Shown here in pieces: positions 10,932-19,979 of a DNA stretch of 64,000 nucleotides (position 1 is the first letter of the stretch; each line of letters starts with the position of its first letter). A model generated the notes under the pieces. It made no database searches and was not told the origin of the DNA. It saw only the letters and a program-made list of their open reading frames with translations. Position numbers and translations under genes: made by a program. Where the stretch lies: positions 250,969-314,968 of the forward strand of contig NZ_QAJM01000014.1 of the NCBI RefSeq assembly GCF_003852405.1. Direction: 5' to 3'. This DNA is from Pseudomonas sp. KBW05. GTDB lineage: Bacteria > Pseudomonadota > Gammaproteobacteria > Pseudomonadales > Pseudomonadaceae.

Positions 10932-12380
10932 GTGATCCAGTTTTTACTTAACCAGGAACTCCGTAGCGAGCATGCCCTGGACCCCAATCTCACCGTGCTC
11001 AACTACTTGCGCGAGCACCTGGGCAAATCCGGTACCAAGGAAGGCTGCGCCAGTGGCGACTGCGGTGCGTGCACCGTGGTGGTCGGCGAGCTGCACACCG
11101 ATGCGCAAGGCGCGGAGCAGATTCGTTACCGCAGCCTCAACTCGTGCCTGACCTTTGTCTCGTCCCTGCACGGCAAACAATTGATCAGCGTCGAAGACCT
11201 CAAGCACCAGGGCCAACTGCACAGCGTGCAACAGGCGATGGTCGAGTGCCACGGCTCGCAATGCGGCTTTTGCACCCCAGGTTTCGTCATGTCGTTGTTC
11301 GCCCTGCAAAAGAACAGCGACGCCCCCGACAGCCAAAAAGCCCACGAAGCCCTGGCCGGCAACCTGTGCCGCTGCACCGGTTATCGGCCGATCCTCGCCG
11401 CCGCCGAACAGGCTTGCTGCAACAAGCCGCAGGATCAGTTCGACAGCCGCCAAGCCGAGACCATCGCGCGCCTCAAAGCCATCGCGCCGACGCAGACCGG
11501 CGAACTCAACAGCGGTGACAAACGCTGCCTGGTGCCGCTGACCGTGGCCGACCTGGCCGATCTCTACGACTCGTATCCGCAGGCACGCCTGCTGGCCGGC
11601 GGCACTGACCTGGCACTGGAAGTCACCCAGTTCCACCGCACGCTGCCGGTGATGATCTATGTCGGCAATATCGAAGAGATGAAGCGCATCGACGACTTCA
11701 CCGACCGCCTGGAAATCGGCGCCGCCACTGCCCTCTCCGATTGCTACACCGCACTGCACCACGAATACCCGGACTTCGGCGAGCTGCTGCACCGCTTCGC
11801 CTCCTTGCAGATCCGCAACCAGGGCACCCTCGGCGGCAATATCGGCAACGCCTCGCCGATTGGTGACTCGCCGCCCCTGCTGATCGCCCTCGGTGCGCAG
11901 ATCGTGCTGTGCAAGGGCAACACCCGGCGCACCCTGGCGCTCGAAGATTACTTCATCGACTACCGCGTCACCGCGCGCCAGGACAGCGAATTCATCGAGA
12001 AGATCATCGTGCCGAAGGGCCACGCACTGTTTCGCGCCTACAAGCTTTCCAAGCGCCTGGACGATGATATTTCCGCCGTCTGCGCCGCGTTCAACCTGAA
12101 GATCGATAACGGTGTGATCCGCGAAGCCCGCGTGGCGTTCGGCGGCATGGCCGCCACGCCGAAACGCGCGAAAAGCTGCGAAGCCGTGCTGGTCGGTGCT
12201 ACCTGGAACAGCGCCACCGTGGAGAAAGCCTGCGCCGCCCTGGCCGAGGATTTCACCCCGCTGTCGGACTTCCGCGCCAGCAAGGAATACCGCCTGCTCA
12301 GTGCGCAGAATTTGCTGCGCAAATACTTCATCGAACTGCAAACGCCGCACATCGAGACTCGGGTGACCGCTTATGTCTAA
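10932..12380 (+). CDS. xdhA: xanthine dehydrogenase small subunit (FeS and FAD)
   Basis: XdhA carries electrons from the molybdenum site to NAD+ in the oxidation of hypoxanthine and xanthine to urate. Its 482 residues hold a plant-type [2Fe-2S] domain (CASGDCGACTVV), a second helical [2Fe-2S] domain (CGFCTPGF ... NLCRCTGYRPI), an FAD domain with LLAGGTDLALEV and RNQGTLGGNIGNASPIGD, and a CO_deh_flav_C domain. The start is GTG at 10932 with GAGG six bases upstream. The gene overlaps xdhB by 8 bases. It is the first gene of the xdhA-xdhB-xdhC-guaD operon. Confidence 0.96.
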   Translation: MIQFLLNQELRSEHALDPNLTVLNYLREHLGKSGTKEGCASGDCGACTVVVGELHTDAQGAEQIRYRSLNSCLTFVSSLHGKQLISVEDLKHQGQLHSVQQAMVECHGSQCGFCTPGFVMSLFALQKNSDAPDSQKAHEALAGNLCRCTGYRPILAAAEQACCNKPQDQFDSRQAETIARLKAIAPTQTGELNSGDKRCLVPLTVADLADLYDSYPQARLLAGGTDLALEVTQFHRTLPVMIYVGNIEEMKRIDDFTDRLEIGAATALSDCYTALHHEYPDFGELLHRFASLQIRNQGTLGGNIGNASPIGDSPPLLIALGAQIVLCKGNTRRTLALEDYFIDYRVTARQDSEFIEKIIVPKGHALFRAYKLSKRLDDDISAVCAAFNLKIDNGVIREARVAFGGMAATPKRAKSCEAVLVGATWNSATVEKACAALAEDFTPLSDFRASKEYRLLSAQNLLRKYFIELQTPHIETRVTAYV

Positions 12381-14772
12381 CCATCACGCCGTCGTTAAAA
12401 CCCAGGCCGAACTCGCCGAGTTGTTCGCCCAGGACCTCACCTCCGGTGTCGGCCGCAGCGTCAAGCATGACAGCGCCGCCAAGCACGTCAGCGGTGAAGC
12501 GCAGTACATCGATGACCGCCTGGAATTCCCTAACCAACTGCACCTGTATGCGCGCATGTCCGACCGCGCCCACGCCCGCATCATCAGCATCGACACCGCG
12601 CCGTGCTACGCGTTTGAAGGTGTGCGCATAGCGATCACCCACGAAGACGTACCCGGCCTGAAAGACATTGGCCCGCTGATGCCCGGCGACCCGTTGCTGG
12701 CCATCGACACGGTGCAGTTCGTCGGCCAGGTCGTCCTCGCCGTCGCCGCGCGTGACCTGGAAACCGCACGCAAAGCTGCAATGGCAGCCGTGATCGAATA
12801 CGAAGACCTGGAACCGGTGCTGGACGTGGTCGAGGCCTTCCGCAAGAAACACTTCGTGCTCGACAGCCATACCCACCAACGCGGCGATTCGGCCAGCGCA
12901 CTGGCGTCGGCGAAAAACCGCATCCAGGGCACCCTGCACATCGGCGGCCAGGAACACTTCTACCTGGAGACCCAGATCTCCTCGGTGATGCCCACCGAAG
13001 ACGGCGGCATGATCGTCTACTGCTCCACGCAAAACCCCACCGAAGTGCAGAAACTGGTGGCCGAAGTGCTGGACGTGTCGATGAATAAAATCGTCGTCGA
13101 CATGCGCCGCATGGGCGGTGGTTTCGGCGGCAAGGAAACCCAGGCCGCCAGCCCCGCGTGCCTGTGTGCGGTGGTGGCGCGCCTCACCGGCCAGCCGACC
13201 AAGATGCGTCTGCCACGCGTCGAAGACATGCTGATGACTGGCAAGCGCCACCCCTTCTACATCGAATACGACGTGGGCTTTGACGACAGCGGCCGCCTGC
13301 ACGGGATCAACCTGGACCTGGCCGGCAACTGCGGCTGCTCGCCGGACTTGTCCAACTCGATCGTCGACCGCGCGATGTTCCACTCCGACAACTCGTATTA
13401 CCTGGGCGATGCCACGGTCAACGGCCATCGCTGCAAGACCAATACCGCGTCCAACACGGCCTATCGCGGTTTCGGCGGTCCGCAAGGCATGGTCGCCATC
13501 GAAGAAGTGATGGACGCCATCGCCCGTCACTTGGCCCTCGACCCGCTGGCGGTGCGCAAGGTCAATTACTACGGCAAGACCGAGCGCAACGTCACCCACT
13601 ACTACCAGACCGTCGAGCACAACCTGCTCGAAGAGATGACCGCCGAACTTGAGGCCAGCAGCCAATACGCCGAGCGCCGCGAAGCGATCCGCCTGTACAA
13701 CGCCCACAGCCCGATCCTGAAAAAAGGCCTGGCGCTGACCCCGGTGAAATTCGGCATTTCGTTTACCGCCAGTTTCCTCAACCAGGCCGGTGCGCTGATC
13801 CACATCTACACCGACGGCAGCATCCACCTGAACCACGGCGGCACCGAGATGGGCCAAGGCTTGAACACCAAGGTCGCGCAGGTGGTGGCCGAAGTGTTCC
13901 AGGTGGAAATCGACCGCGTACAGATCACCGCCACCAACACCGACAAGGTGCCCAACACCTCGCCAACCGCCGCCTCCAGCGGCGCCGACCTGAACGGCAA
14001 GGCCGCGCAGAACGCCGCCGAAATCATCAAGCAGCGCCTGGTGGAATTCGCCGCGCGCAAGTACGACGTGAGCGAAGCGGATGTGCAATTCCACAACGGC
14101 CATGTGCGCGTGCGTGAGCAGATCCTCACGTTCGAGGCGCTGATCCAGCAGGCGTATTTCGCCCAGGTGTCGCTGTCGAGCACGGGCTTCTACAAGACCC
14201 CGAAAATCTTCTACGACCGCAGCCAGTCGCGCGGTCGGCCGTTCTACTACTTCGCCTTCGGCGCGGCGTGCTGCGAAGTGATCGTCGATACGCTGACCGG
14301 CGAATACAAGATGCTGCGTACCGACATCCTCCACGACGTGGGCGACTCGCTGAACCCAGCCATCGACATCGGCCAGGTGGAAGGCGGGTTTATCCAGGGC
14401 ATGGGCTGGCTGACCATGGAAGAGCTGGTGTGGAACAACAAAGGCAAGCTGATGACCAACGGCCCGGCCAGCTACAAGATCCCGGCAGTGGCGGACATGC
14501 CGCTGGACCTGCGGGTGAAGCTGGTGGAAAACCGCAAGAACCCGGAAGACACGGTGTTCCATTCCAAGGCCGTGGGTGAGCCGCCATTTATGCTGGGGAT
14601 TGCCTCGTGGTGTGCGATCAAGGATGCGGTGGCGAGTTTGGGTGACTATCGGCATCAGCCTAAGATCGATGCGCCGGCGACGCCGGAGCGGGTGTTGTGG
14701 GGGTGTGAGCAGATGCGGCAGTTGACTGTGCCGAAAGTGGTTGAGGCTGATACCGAGATGGCTTCGCTTTAG
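12373..14772 (+). CDS. xdhB: xanthine dehydrogenase molybdopterin-binding subunit
   Basis: XdhB holds the molybdenum cofactor and carries out purine hydroxylation. The 799-residue protein contains MRRMGGGFGGKETQ (cofactor loop), AYRGFGGPQGM, GGTEMGQGL and, near the C-terminus, KAVGEPPFML with the catalytic Glu that acts as general base. The ATG overlaps the end of xdhA (8 bases), which indicates coupled translation of the two subunits in equal amounts. Length is typical for the bacterial two-subunit enzyme. Confidence 0.96.
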   Translation: MSNHHAVVKTQAELAELFAQDLTSGVGRSVKHDSAAKHVSGEAQYIDDRLEFPNQLHLYARMSDRAHARIISIDTAPCYAFEGVRIAITHEDVPGLKDIGPLMPGDPLLAIDTVQFVGQVVLAVAARDLETARKAAMAAVIEYEDLEPVLDVVEAFRKKHFVLDSHTHQRGDSASALASAKNRIQGTLHIGGQEHFYLETQISSVMPTEDGGMIVYCSTQNPTEVQKLVAEVLDVSMNKIVVDMRRMGGGFGGKETQAASPACLCAVVARLTGQPTKMRLPRVEDMLMTGKRHPFYIEYDVGFDDSGRLHGINLDLAGNCGCSPDLSNSIVDRAMFHSDNSYYLGDATVNGHRCKTNTASNTAYRGFGGPQGMVAIEEVMDAIARHLALDPLAVRKVNYYGKTERNVTHYYQTVEHNLLEEMTAELEASSQYAERREAIRLYNAHSPILKKGLALTPVKFGISFTASFLNQAGALIHIYTDGSIHLNHGGTEMGQGLNTKVAQVVAEVFQVEIDRVQITATNTDKVPNTSPTAASSGADLNGKAAQNAAEIIKQRLVEFAARKYDVSEADVQFHNGHVRVREQILTFEALIQQAYFAQVSLSSTGFYKTPKIFYDRSQSRGRPFYYFAFGAACCEVIVDTLTGEYKMLRTDILHDVGDSLNPAIDIGQVEGGFIQGMGWLTMEELVWNNKGKLMTNGPASYKIPAVADMPLDLRVKLVENRKNPEDTVFHSKAVGEPPFMLGIASWCAIKDAVASLGDYRHQPKIDAPATPERVLWGCEQMRQLTVPKVVEADTEMASL

Positions 14773-14784
14773 ACCGAGGTGCTG

Positions 14785-14863
14785 CCATCGCAGGCAAGCC
14801 AGCTCCCACATTTTGAGCTGTGAACACCGGCAAATGTGGGAGCTGGCTTGCCTGCGATAGCGG
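14785..14863. repeat. REP pair in divergent orientation inside the xdh operon
   Basis: GGCAAGCCAGCTCCCACA at ~14793-14810 and TGTGGGAGCTGGCTTGCC at ~14835-14852 are inverted copies of the same REP core, here with the GTGGGAG ends facing inward. It sits between xdhB and xdhC, within what should be one transcript, so it could modulate xdhB/xdhC mRNA levels. Confidence 0.8.
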
Positions 14864-14894
14864 CCTGACTGACAACAGAGATGTTGAGGTAGAC

Positions 14895-15734
14895 ATGAAC
14901 AACTGGATCAGCGCCCTCGCCCACCTGCAAACCAGCGGCGAACCCTGCGTACTGGTAACCATCATCGAAGAACTCGGCTCCACCCCGCGTAACGCCGGTT
15001 CCAAGATGGTCATCAGCGCCGCCCAGACCTTCGACACCATTGGCGGCGGGCACCTGGAATACAAGGCGATGCAGATTGCCCGCGACATGCTTGTACGGGG
15101 CCAGCAGAACACCCATCTGGAGCGTTTCAGCCTGGGCGCCAGCCTGGGCCAGTGCTGCGGCGGCGTGACCGTGCTGCTGTTCGAGCCCATGGGCCAGGTA
15201 CAGGCACAGATCGCGGTGTTTGGTGCTGGACACGTCGGCCGCGCGCTGGTGCCGTTGCTGGCCAGCCTGCCGTGTCGGGTGCGCTGGATCGATTCGCGTG
15301 AACAAGAGTTTCCGGAACACATCCCCCAGGGCGTGCGTAAAATCGTCAGCGAAGAGCCGGCCGACGAAATTGCCGACCTGCCGGTGGGCAGTTACTGCAT
15401 CGTCATGACCCACAATCACGCGCTGGACCTGGAACTCACCGCCGCCCTGCTCAAGCGCAATGACTTCGCCTACTTCGGCCTGATCGGCTCCAAGACCAAA
15501 CGGGTCAAGTTCGAACACCGCCTGCGTGATCGCGGCTTCGACGCCGCACAGTTGCAACGCATGCGCTGCCCCATGGGCCTCACCGAGGTGAAGGGCAAAC
15601 TGCCGGTGGAGATCGCGATCTCCATCGCCGGCGAAATCATCGCCACCTATAACGCTAATTTCGGCCAGCACACCGCCAGCGCCGAACCCATTGCCAAACT
15701 GCTGCCGGCTTCGCGTCGCAGCCAAGCCATTTGA
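14895..15734 (+). CDS. xdhC: XdhC, molybdenum cofactor insertion and sulfuration chaperone
   Basis: XdhC binds and protects the molybdenum cofactor, promotes its sulfuration and inserts it into XdhB, but is not part of the final enzyme. The 279-residue protein has the N-terminal XdhC_CoxI region (VTIIEELGSTPRNAGSKM, then LGQCCGG) and a C-terminal Rossmann domain (IAVFGAGHVGRALVPLLA). The ATG at 14895 has GAGG 7 bases upstream. Frames starting further up run through the REP repeat and are artefacts. Confidence 0.94.
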   Translation: MNNWISALAHLQTSGEPCVLVTIIEELGSTPRNAGSKMVISAAQTFDTIGGGHLEYKAMQIARDMLVRGQQNTHLERFSLGASLGQCCGGVTVLLFEPMGQVQAQIAVFGAGHVGRALVPLLASLPCRVRWIDSREQEFPEHIPQGVRKIVSEEPADEIADLPVGSYCIVMTHNHALDLELTAALLKRNDFAYFGLIGSKTKRVKFEHRLRDRGFDAAQLQRMRCPMGLTEVKGKLPVEIAISIAGEIIATYNANFGQHTASAEPIAKLLPASRRSQAI

Positions 15735-15746
15735 ATTGAGATGACC

Positions 15747-17051
15747 ATGCCTTTGACTCGCAAAGCCTACCGTGCCGCCATTCTGCACAGCATCGCCGAC
15801 CCCGCTGAAGTGGGCATCGAAGCCTCTTATGAGTATTTCGAAGACGGCCTGCTGGTGATCGAAAACGGCAAGATCAGCGCCGTCGGCCATGCCAGCGATT
15901 TGCTGCCGACCCTGCCCGCCGATATCGACGTCACCCATCACCAGGATGCCCTGATCACTCCCGGCCTGATCGACACCCATATCCACCTGCCACAGACCGG
16001 CATGGTCGGCGCCTACGGCGAGCAGTTGCTGGACTGGCTCAACACCTACACCTTCCCGTGTGAAAGCCAATTCGCCGACAAGGCCCACGCCGAGGAAGTT
16101 GCCGACATCTTCATCAAGGAACTCCTACGCAACGGCACCACCACCGCACTGGTGTTCGGCAGCGTGCACCCGCAGTCGGTGAACGCGTTCTTTGAAGCGG
16201 CCGAAAAGCTCGACCTGCGCATGATCGCCGGCAAGGTGATGATGGACCGCAACGCCCCGGACTACCTGACCGACACCGCCGAATCCGGCTACCAGGAAAG
16301 CAAGGCGCTGATCGAGCGCTGGCACGGTAAGGGCCGCCTGCACTACGCCGTCACACCACGTTTTGCGCCGACCAGCACGCCGGAACAACTGACGCTGGCC
16401 GGGCAACTGCTGGGGGAATACCCGGACCTGTACATGCAGACTCACATCAGTGAGAACAAGCAGGAAATCGAGTGGGTAAAAGAACTATTCCCTGAGCGCA
16501 ACGGCTACCTGGACGTGTACGACCATTACCAGCTGCTCGGCGAGCGCTCGGTGTTTGCCCACGGCGTACACCTGTGTGACGACGAGTGCGCGCGGCTGGC
16601 GGAGACCGGTTCGGCGGTGGCGTTCTGCCCGACGTCAAACCTGTTCCTCGGCAGTGGTTTGTTCAACCTGCCGATGGCGGAAAAACACAAATTGCATGTC
16701 GGCCTGGGCACCGACGTGGGCGGTGGCACCAGCTTCTCGCTGCTGCAAACGTTGAACGAAGCCTACAAGGTCATGCAGCTGCAGGGCGCGCGGTTGAGCC
16801 CGTTCAAGTCGCTGTATCTCGCCACATTGGGCGGCGCGCGGGCGCTGCGCCTGGAAGACAAGATCGGCACGTTGCAGCCGGGCACGGATGCGGATTTTTT
16901 GGTGTTGGATTACAACGCTACGCCGCTGCTGAGCTATCGCTTGAAGCAGGCGAAGGACATTGCCGAGACGTTGTTTGTGCTGATGACGCTGGGGGATGAT
17001 CGGACGGTGTTGCAGACGTATGCGGCCGGGCAATTGGTACACCAGCGCTAA
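15747..17051 (+). CDS. guaD: guanine deaminase
   Basis: GuaD hydrolyses guanine to xanthine and ammonia, feeding the Xdh enzyme encoded just upstream. The 434-residue amidohydrolase carries the metal motif PGLIDTHIHLPQ, the THISEN and FAHGVHLCDDE histidine motifs and the GTDVGGG aspartate motif, and ends with LQPGTDADFLVLDY, typical of the composite beta domain. I favour the ATG at 15747, which has TTGAG at a suitable distance. The ATG at 15741 is too close to that sequence. It lies a few bases after xdhC and completes the operon guanine to xanthine to urate. Confidence 0.95.
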   Translation: MPLTRKAYRAAILHSIADPAEVGIEASYEYFEDGLLVIENGKISAVGHASDLLPTLPADIDVTHHQDALITPGLIDTHIHLPQTGMVGAYGEQLLDWLNTYTFPCESQFADKAHAEEVADIFIKELLRNGTTTALVFGSVHPQSVNAFFEAAEKLDLRMIAGKVMMDRNAPDYLTDTAESGYQESKALIERWHGKGRLHYAVTPRFAPTSTPEQLTLAGQLLGEYPDLYMQTHISENKQEIEWVKELFPERNGYLDVYDHYQLLGERSVFAHGVHLCDDECARLAETGSAVAFCPTSNLFLGSGLFNLPMAEKHKLHVGLGTDVGGGTSFSLLQTLNEAYKVMQLQGARLSPFKSLYLATLGGARALRLEDKIGTLQPGTDADFLVLDYNATPLLSYRLKQAKDIAETLFVLMTLGDDRTVLQTYAAGQLVHQR

Positions 17052-17073
17052 TTTTAGAATCACCGAAAATCAA

Positions 17074-17165
17074 ATGTGGGAGCGGGCTTGCTCGCGAATG
17101 CGGAGTGTCAGTCAACAGATCCATTGACTGATCCACCGCATTCGCGAGCAAGCCCGCTCCCACAT
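17074..17165. repeat. REPIN (GGAGCGGGCTTGCTCGCG type)
   Basis: ATGTGGGAGCGGGCTTGCTC and its exact reverse complement flank an imperfect spacer. It occupies the convergent junction between guaD and the GntR gene, where it may act as a two-way terminator or buffer. Confidence 0.88.
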
Positions 17166-17191
17166 TTTTTGTCCCAGGTGAGTCAGGAAGA

Positions 17192-17956
17192 TCAGAGTTT
17201 GACCGAAGAGCGCCCTGGCTTCTTGGTCTGCAACAAATGCGAAAACACCGCATGCAAATCATCCGACGCACTTTCCTCATCGAGGTTGAGCTTGCTGTCG
17301 ATGTGATCCATGTGATGCATCATCAGATCCACCGCCAACACCGCATCCCGCGCTTCGATCGCGTCGATCAGCTGGGTGTGTTCATCGTACGAGCAGTGCG
17401 AGCGGTTGCCGCTTTCGTACTGGGCGATGATCAACGACGTCTGGGACACCAGGCTGCGCTGGAAGCTGATCAGCGGTGCGTTCTTCGCTGCTTCGGCCAG
17501 CTTGAGGTGGAACTCGCCGGAAAGACGGATGCCCGCCCCCCGGTCGCCACGGGAAAAGCTGTCGCGCTCGTCGTTGACCATCTGGCGCAACTCGGCCAGT
17601 TGCTCGGCCGTGGCGTGCTGCACTGCCAACTCGGTAATCGCCCGCTCCACCAGACGCCGCGCCATGAAGACCTGGCGGGCCTCTTCGACACTCGGGCTGG
17701 CCACCACGGCACCGCGATTGGGCCGCAGCAACACCACGCCTTCATGGGCCAGGCGCGACAGCGCGCGGCGAATGATGGTGCGGCTGACGCCGAAGATTTC
17801 GCCCAGTGCCTCTTCACTCAATTTGGTGCCGGGTGCCAGGCGTTGTTCGAGGATCGCCTCGAAGATATGCGCGTAGACGATATCGTCCTGGGTTCCGCTG
17901 CGACCGGCCTTGCCGGCTCGCGGTTGTTTCTTGAGAGGTTGCAACTGTTCGTTCAT
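17192..17956 (-). CDS. GntR-family regulator with FCD domain
   Basis: This 254-residue protein has a basic N-terminal tail, a winged helix (residues ~25-90, EALGEIFGVSRTIIRRALSRL) and an FCD effector domain with metal-type His residues (GEFHLKLAEAAKN, DEHTQLIDAIEARD, MMHHMDHID). The ATG at 17956 (MNEQLQPLKK) agrees with the family start; upstream extension to 18037 is not supported. It is divergent from the BenE-type transporter gene and probably controls it through the palindrome at 18044. The neighbouring purine operon suggests, without proof, a ligand linked to purine breakdown. Confidence 0.88.
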   Translation of the reverse strand: MNEQLQPLKKQPRAGKAGRSGTQDDIVYAHIFEAILEQRLAPGTKLSEEALGEIFGVSRTIIRRALSRLAHEGVVLLRPNRGAVVASPSVEEARQVFMARRLVERAITELAVQHATAEQLAELRQMVNDERDSFSRGDRGAGIRLSGEFHLKLAEAAKNAPLISFQRSLVSQTSLIIAQYESGNRSHCSYDEHTQLIDAIEARDAVLAVDLMMHHMDHIDSKLNLDEESASDDLHAVFSHLLQTKKPGRSSVKL

Positions 17957-18043
17957 GGGCACTCGGTTTGGAGAACGGCGGCGAATTAACGGTAATACGG
18001 CAACAACGGGTTGCTGGCAAGTATCACCTAAAAACATGGCACA

Positions 18044-18053
18044 TTGTACACAA
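18044..18053. promoter_or_regulatory. palindromic operator candidate TTGTACACAA
   Basis: TTGT-AC-ACAA lies midway between the divergent GntR and transporter genes. FCD-type GntR proteins commonly bind short palindromes of the TTGTATACAA kind, so this is a natural candidate for autoregulation and transporter control. Confidence 0.5.
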
Positions 18054-18169
18054 CCGTATGCGCCAACACACTGTACGGCTGTTTGTGGCCTCGGCTGTAT
18101 TGCAATGAGTGGTTACGTTTGAGTTTAGGCTTGAATCAGCAACTTCTCTGGTTAAAGGAACACCTTTCT

Positions 18170-19360
18170 ATGTCCGACGCCGCCCAAGCGCCCCTGCGCC
18201 CGCTGGCCGACACATCGCCATCCGCCATCGTCGCCGGTTTCATCGCCATGATGACCGGCTACACCAGCTCCCTGGTACTGATGTTCCAGGCCGGACAAGC
18301 CGCCGGCTTGACCACGGCACAGATTTCCTCGTGGATCTGGGCGATCTCCATCGGCATGGCGGTGTGCAGCATCGGCTTGTCGCTGCGCTACCGCACACCT
18401 ATCACCATTGCCTGGTCCACACCTGGCGCCGCGCTGCTGATTACCAGCCTGGGCGGCGTGAGTTACGGCGAGGCCATCGGCGCCTACATCACCTGCGCGG
18501 CGCTGGTGACGATTTGCGGGCTGACCGGCAGCTTTGAAAAGCTGGTCAAACGCATTCCGGCGTCATTGGCGGCGGCCTTGCTGGCGGGGATTCTGTTCAA
18601 GATCGGCAGCGAGATCTTCGTCGCCGCCCAACACCGTACCGGCCTGGTGCTGGGGATGTTTTTCACCTACCTGATCATCAAGCGCCTGTCGCCGAGGTAT
18701 GCGGTGCTGGCTGCGCTGGTGATCGGCAGCGTACTGTCAGGGCTGATGGGCCTTCTGGATTTCAGCGGCTTTCACCTGGAAGTGGCGACGCCGGTGTGGA
18801 CCACCCCGCACTTCTCCCTGGCCGCGACCATCAGCATCGGTATCCCGCTGTTCGTGGTGGCGATGACCTCGCAGAACATGCCGGGCGTCGCGGTGCTGCG
18901 GGCCGACGGTTACAACGTGCCCGCCTCCCCGTTGATTACCGCCACCGGCCTGGCTTCACTGGTGCTGGCGCCCTTCGGTTCCCACGGCATCAACCTGGCG
19001 GCGATCAGCGCGGCGATCTGCACCGGGCCCCACGCCCATGAAGACCGCAACAAGCGCTACACGGCGGCGGTCTGGTGCGGGGTGTTCTACGGGATTGCCG
19101 GGGTGTTTGGCGCGACGCTGGCGGCACTGTTCGCCGCCTTGCCCAAGGAACTGGTGCTGTCGATTGCGGCATTGGCGCTGTTTGGCTCGATCATCAATGG
19201 CCTGAGCATCGCCATGAATGAGCCGAAGGAACGGGAAGCGGCGCTGATCACCTTTATGGTCACGGCGTCTGGCTTGACCCTGTTTTCCATCGGGTCGGCG
19301 TTCTGGGGGATTGTCGCGGGGGTGTTGACGCTGTTGATTCTGAACTGGCGCAAGGCATAA
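18170..19360 (+). CDS. BenE-family (benzoate/H+ symporter type) membrane transporter
   Basis: The protein (396 aa) is almost entirely hydrophobic, with about eleven or twelve membrane segments, and carries family signatures such as STPGAALL, MTSQNMPGVAVLRADGY and PFGSHGINLAAISAAICTGP. BenE-family members are proton symporters of the nucleobase-ascorbate/SulP-like fold. No ben genes are nearby and the gene sits next to the xanthine/guanine operon, so a substrate other than benzoate is quite possible. The ATG at 18170 has AAAGGA upstream. A bidirectional terminator follows immediately. Confidence 0.85.
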   Translation: MSDAAQAPLRPLADTSPSAIVAGFIAMMTGYTSSLVLMFQAGQAAGLTTAQISSWIWAISIGMAVCSIGLSLRYRTPITIAWSTPGAALLITSLGGVSYGEAIGAYITCAALVTICGLTGSFEKLVKRIPASLAAALLAGILFKIGSEIFVAAQHRTGLVLGMFFTYLIIKRLSPRYAVLAALVIGSVLSGLMGLLDFSGFHLEVATPVWTTPHFSLAATISIGIPLFVVAMTSQNMPGVAVLRADGYNVPASPLITATGLASLVLAPFGSHGINLAAISAAICTGPHAHEDRNKRYTAAVWCGVFYGIAGVFGATLAALFAALPKELVLSIAALALFGSIINGLSIAMNEPKEREAALITFMVTASGLTLFSIGSAFWGIVAGVLTLLILNWRKA

Positions 19361-19393
19361 AAAAACGGCGACCCTCAGGTCGCCGTTTTTTTC
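19359..19393. terminator. bidirectional rho-independent terminator
   Basis: A-tract, then ACGGCGACC-CTCA-GGTCGCCGT, then T-tract. The stem serves both the transporter gene (plus) and yggL (minus). Confidence 0.92.
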
Positions 19394-19397
19394 AGTA

Positions 19398-19742
19398 TCA
19401 CTTAGCCGCGTTGATCGGCTTTTCTGGATACCACACGTCCAGCAGCGGGCTGACTTCAGCCTTGGTCAGCTCGGAACGGGTTTTCAGCCAGGCTTCAACA
19501 GCCGCACGTTGCTCTTCGGAAACCGAGCCGCGCTTCTGCAGGCAAACCAGACCGTAGTCGTCGCCGCCAACATAGCCCAGACCGTTGGCTTCCATGGCTT
19601 CGTTAATGAATGCTTCGAGGAAAGCGTCGATAGCTTCTTCACTCAGGCCTTCGCTGAAGTCCAGGTTCAGTTCGAAACCCAGCTCTTGAAATTCATCAAC
19701 GCACAGTTTTTTGCGCAGACGCTGGGAACGGTTAGTCGCCAT
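19398..19742 (-). CDS. yggL: YggL family 50S ribosome-binding protein
   Basis: The 114-residue protein matches the YggL (DUF469) family: basic start MATNRSQRLRKKLCVDEFQELGF, LNLDFSEGLSEEAIDAFLEAFI in the middle and YGLVCLQKRGSVSEEQR. In other proteobacteria it associates with the large ribosomal subunit. AGAGGA lies just upstream of the ATG. It is monocistronic, divergent from dacB and ends at the shared terminator. Confidence 0.88.
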   Translation of the reverse strand: MATNRSQRLRKKLCVDEFQELGFELNLDFSEGLSEEAIDAFLEAFINEAMEANGLGYVGGDDYGLVCLQKRGSVSEEQRAAVEAWLKTRSELTKAEVSPLLDVWYPEKPINAAK

Positions 19743-19979
19743 TGGAACAATCCTCTTAAGTAATAACGGGCGGCACTTTAGCAGTTTAAGGCGGCGATTG
19801 CCCGACTCTCTGGGACGGGCGGCAAATTGCCTGCAAAAAAACGCCGATTTCCAGCTATCGTTCAGCTACAAGAGGCCCCACCTTGGGGCATAATGCCGAC
19901 ACTTTCGTGACCAATGAGGGATTTTTCTTATTTACCCCTCGCCTTTTTCACCCTCCTCAGCAGTAGGGTTTTATTCTCT

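Noticed and set aside
12328-14811. Very long open frame (about 830 codons) on the minus strand opposite xdhB
   Set aside because: It mirrors xdhB in a high-GC gene where the antisense frame rarely meets stops; the composition is typical of a shadow (His, Val, Gly, Ala rich), with no motif and no ribosome site.
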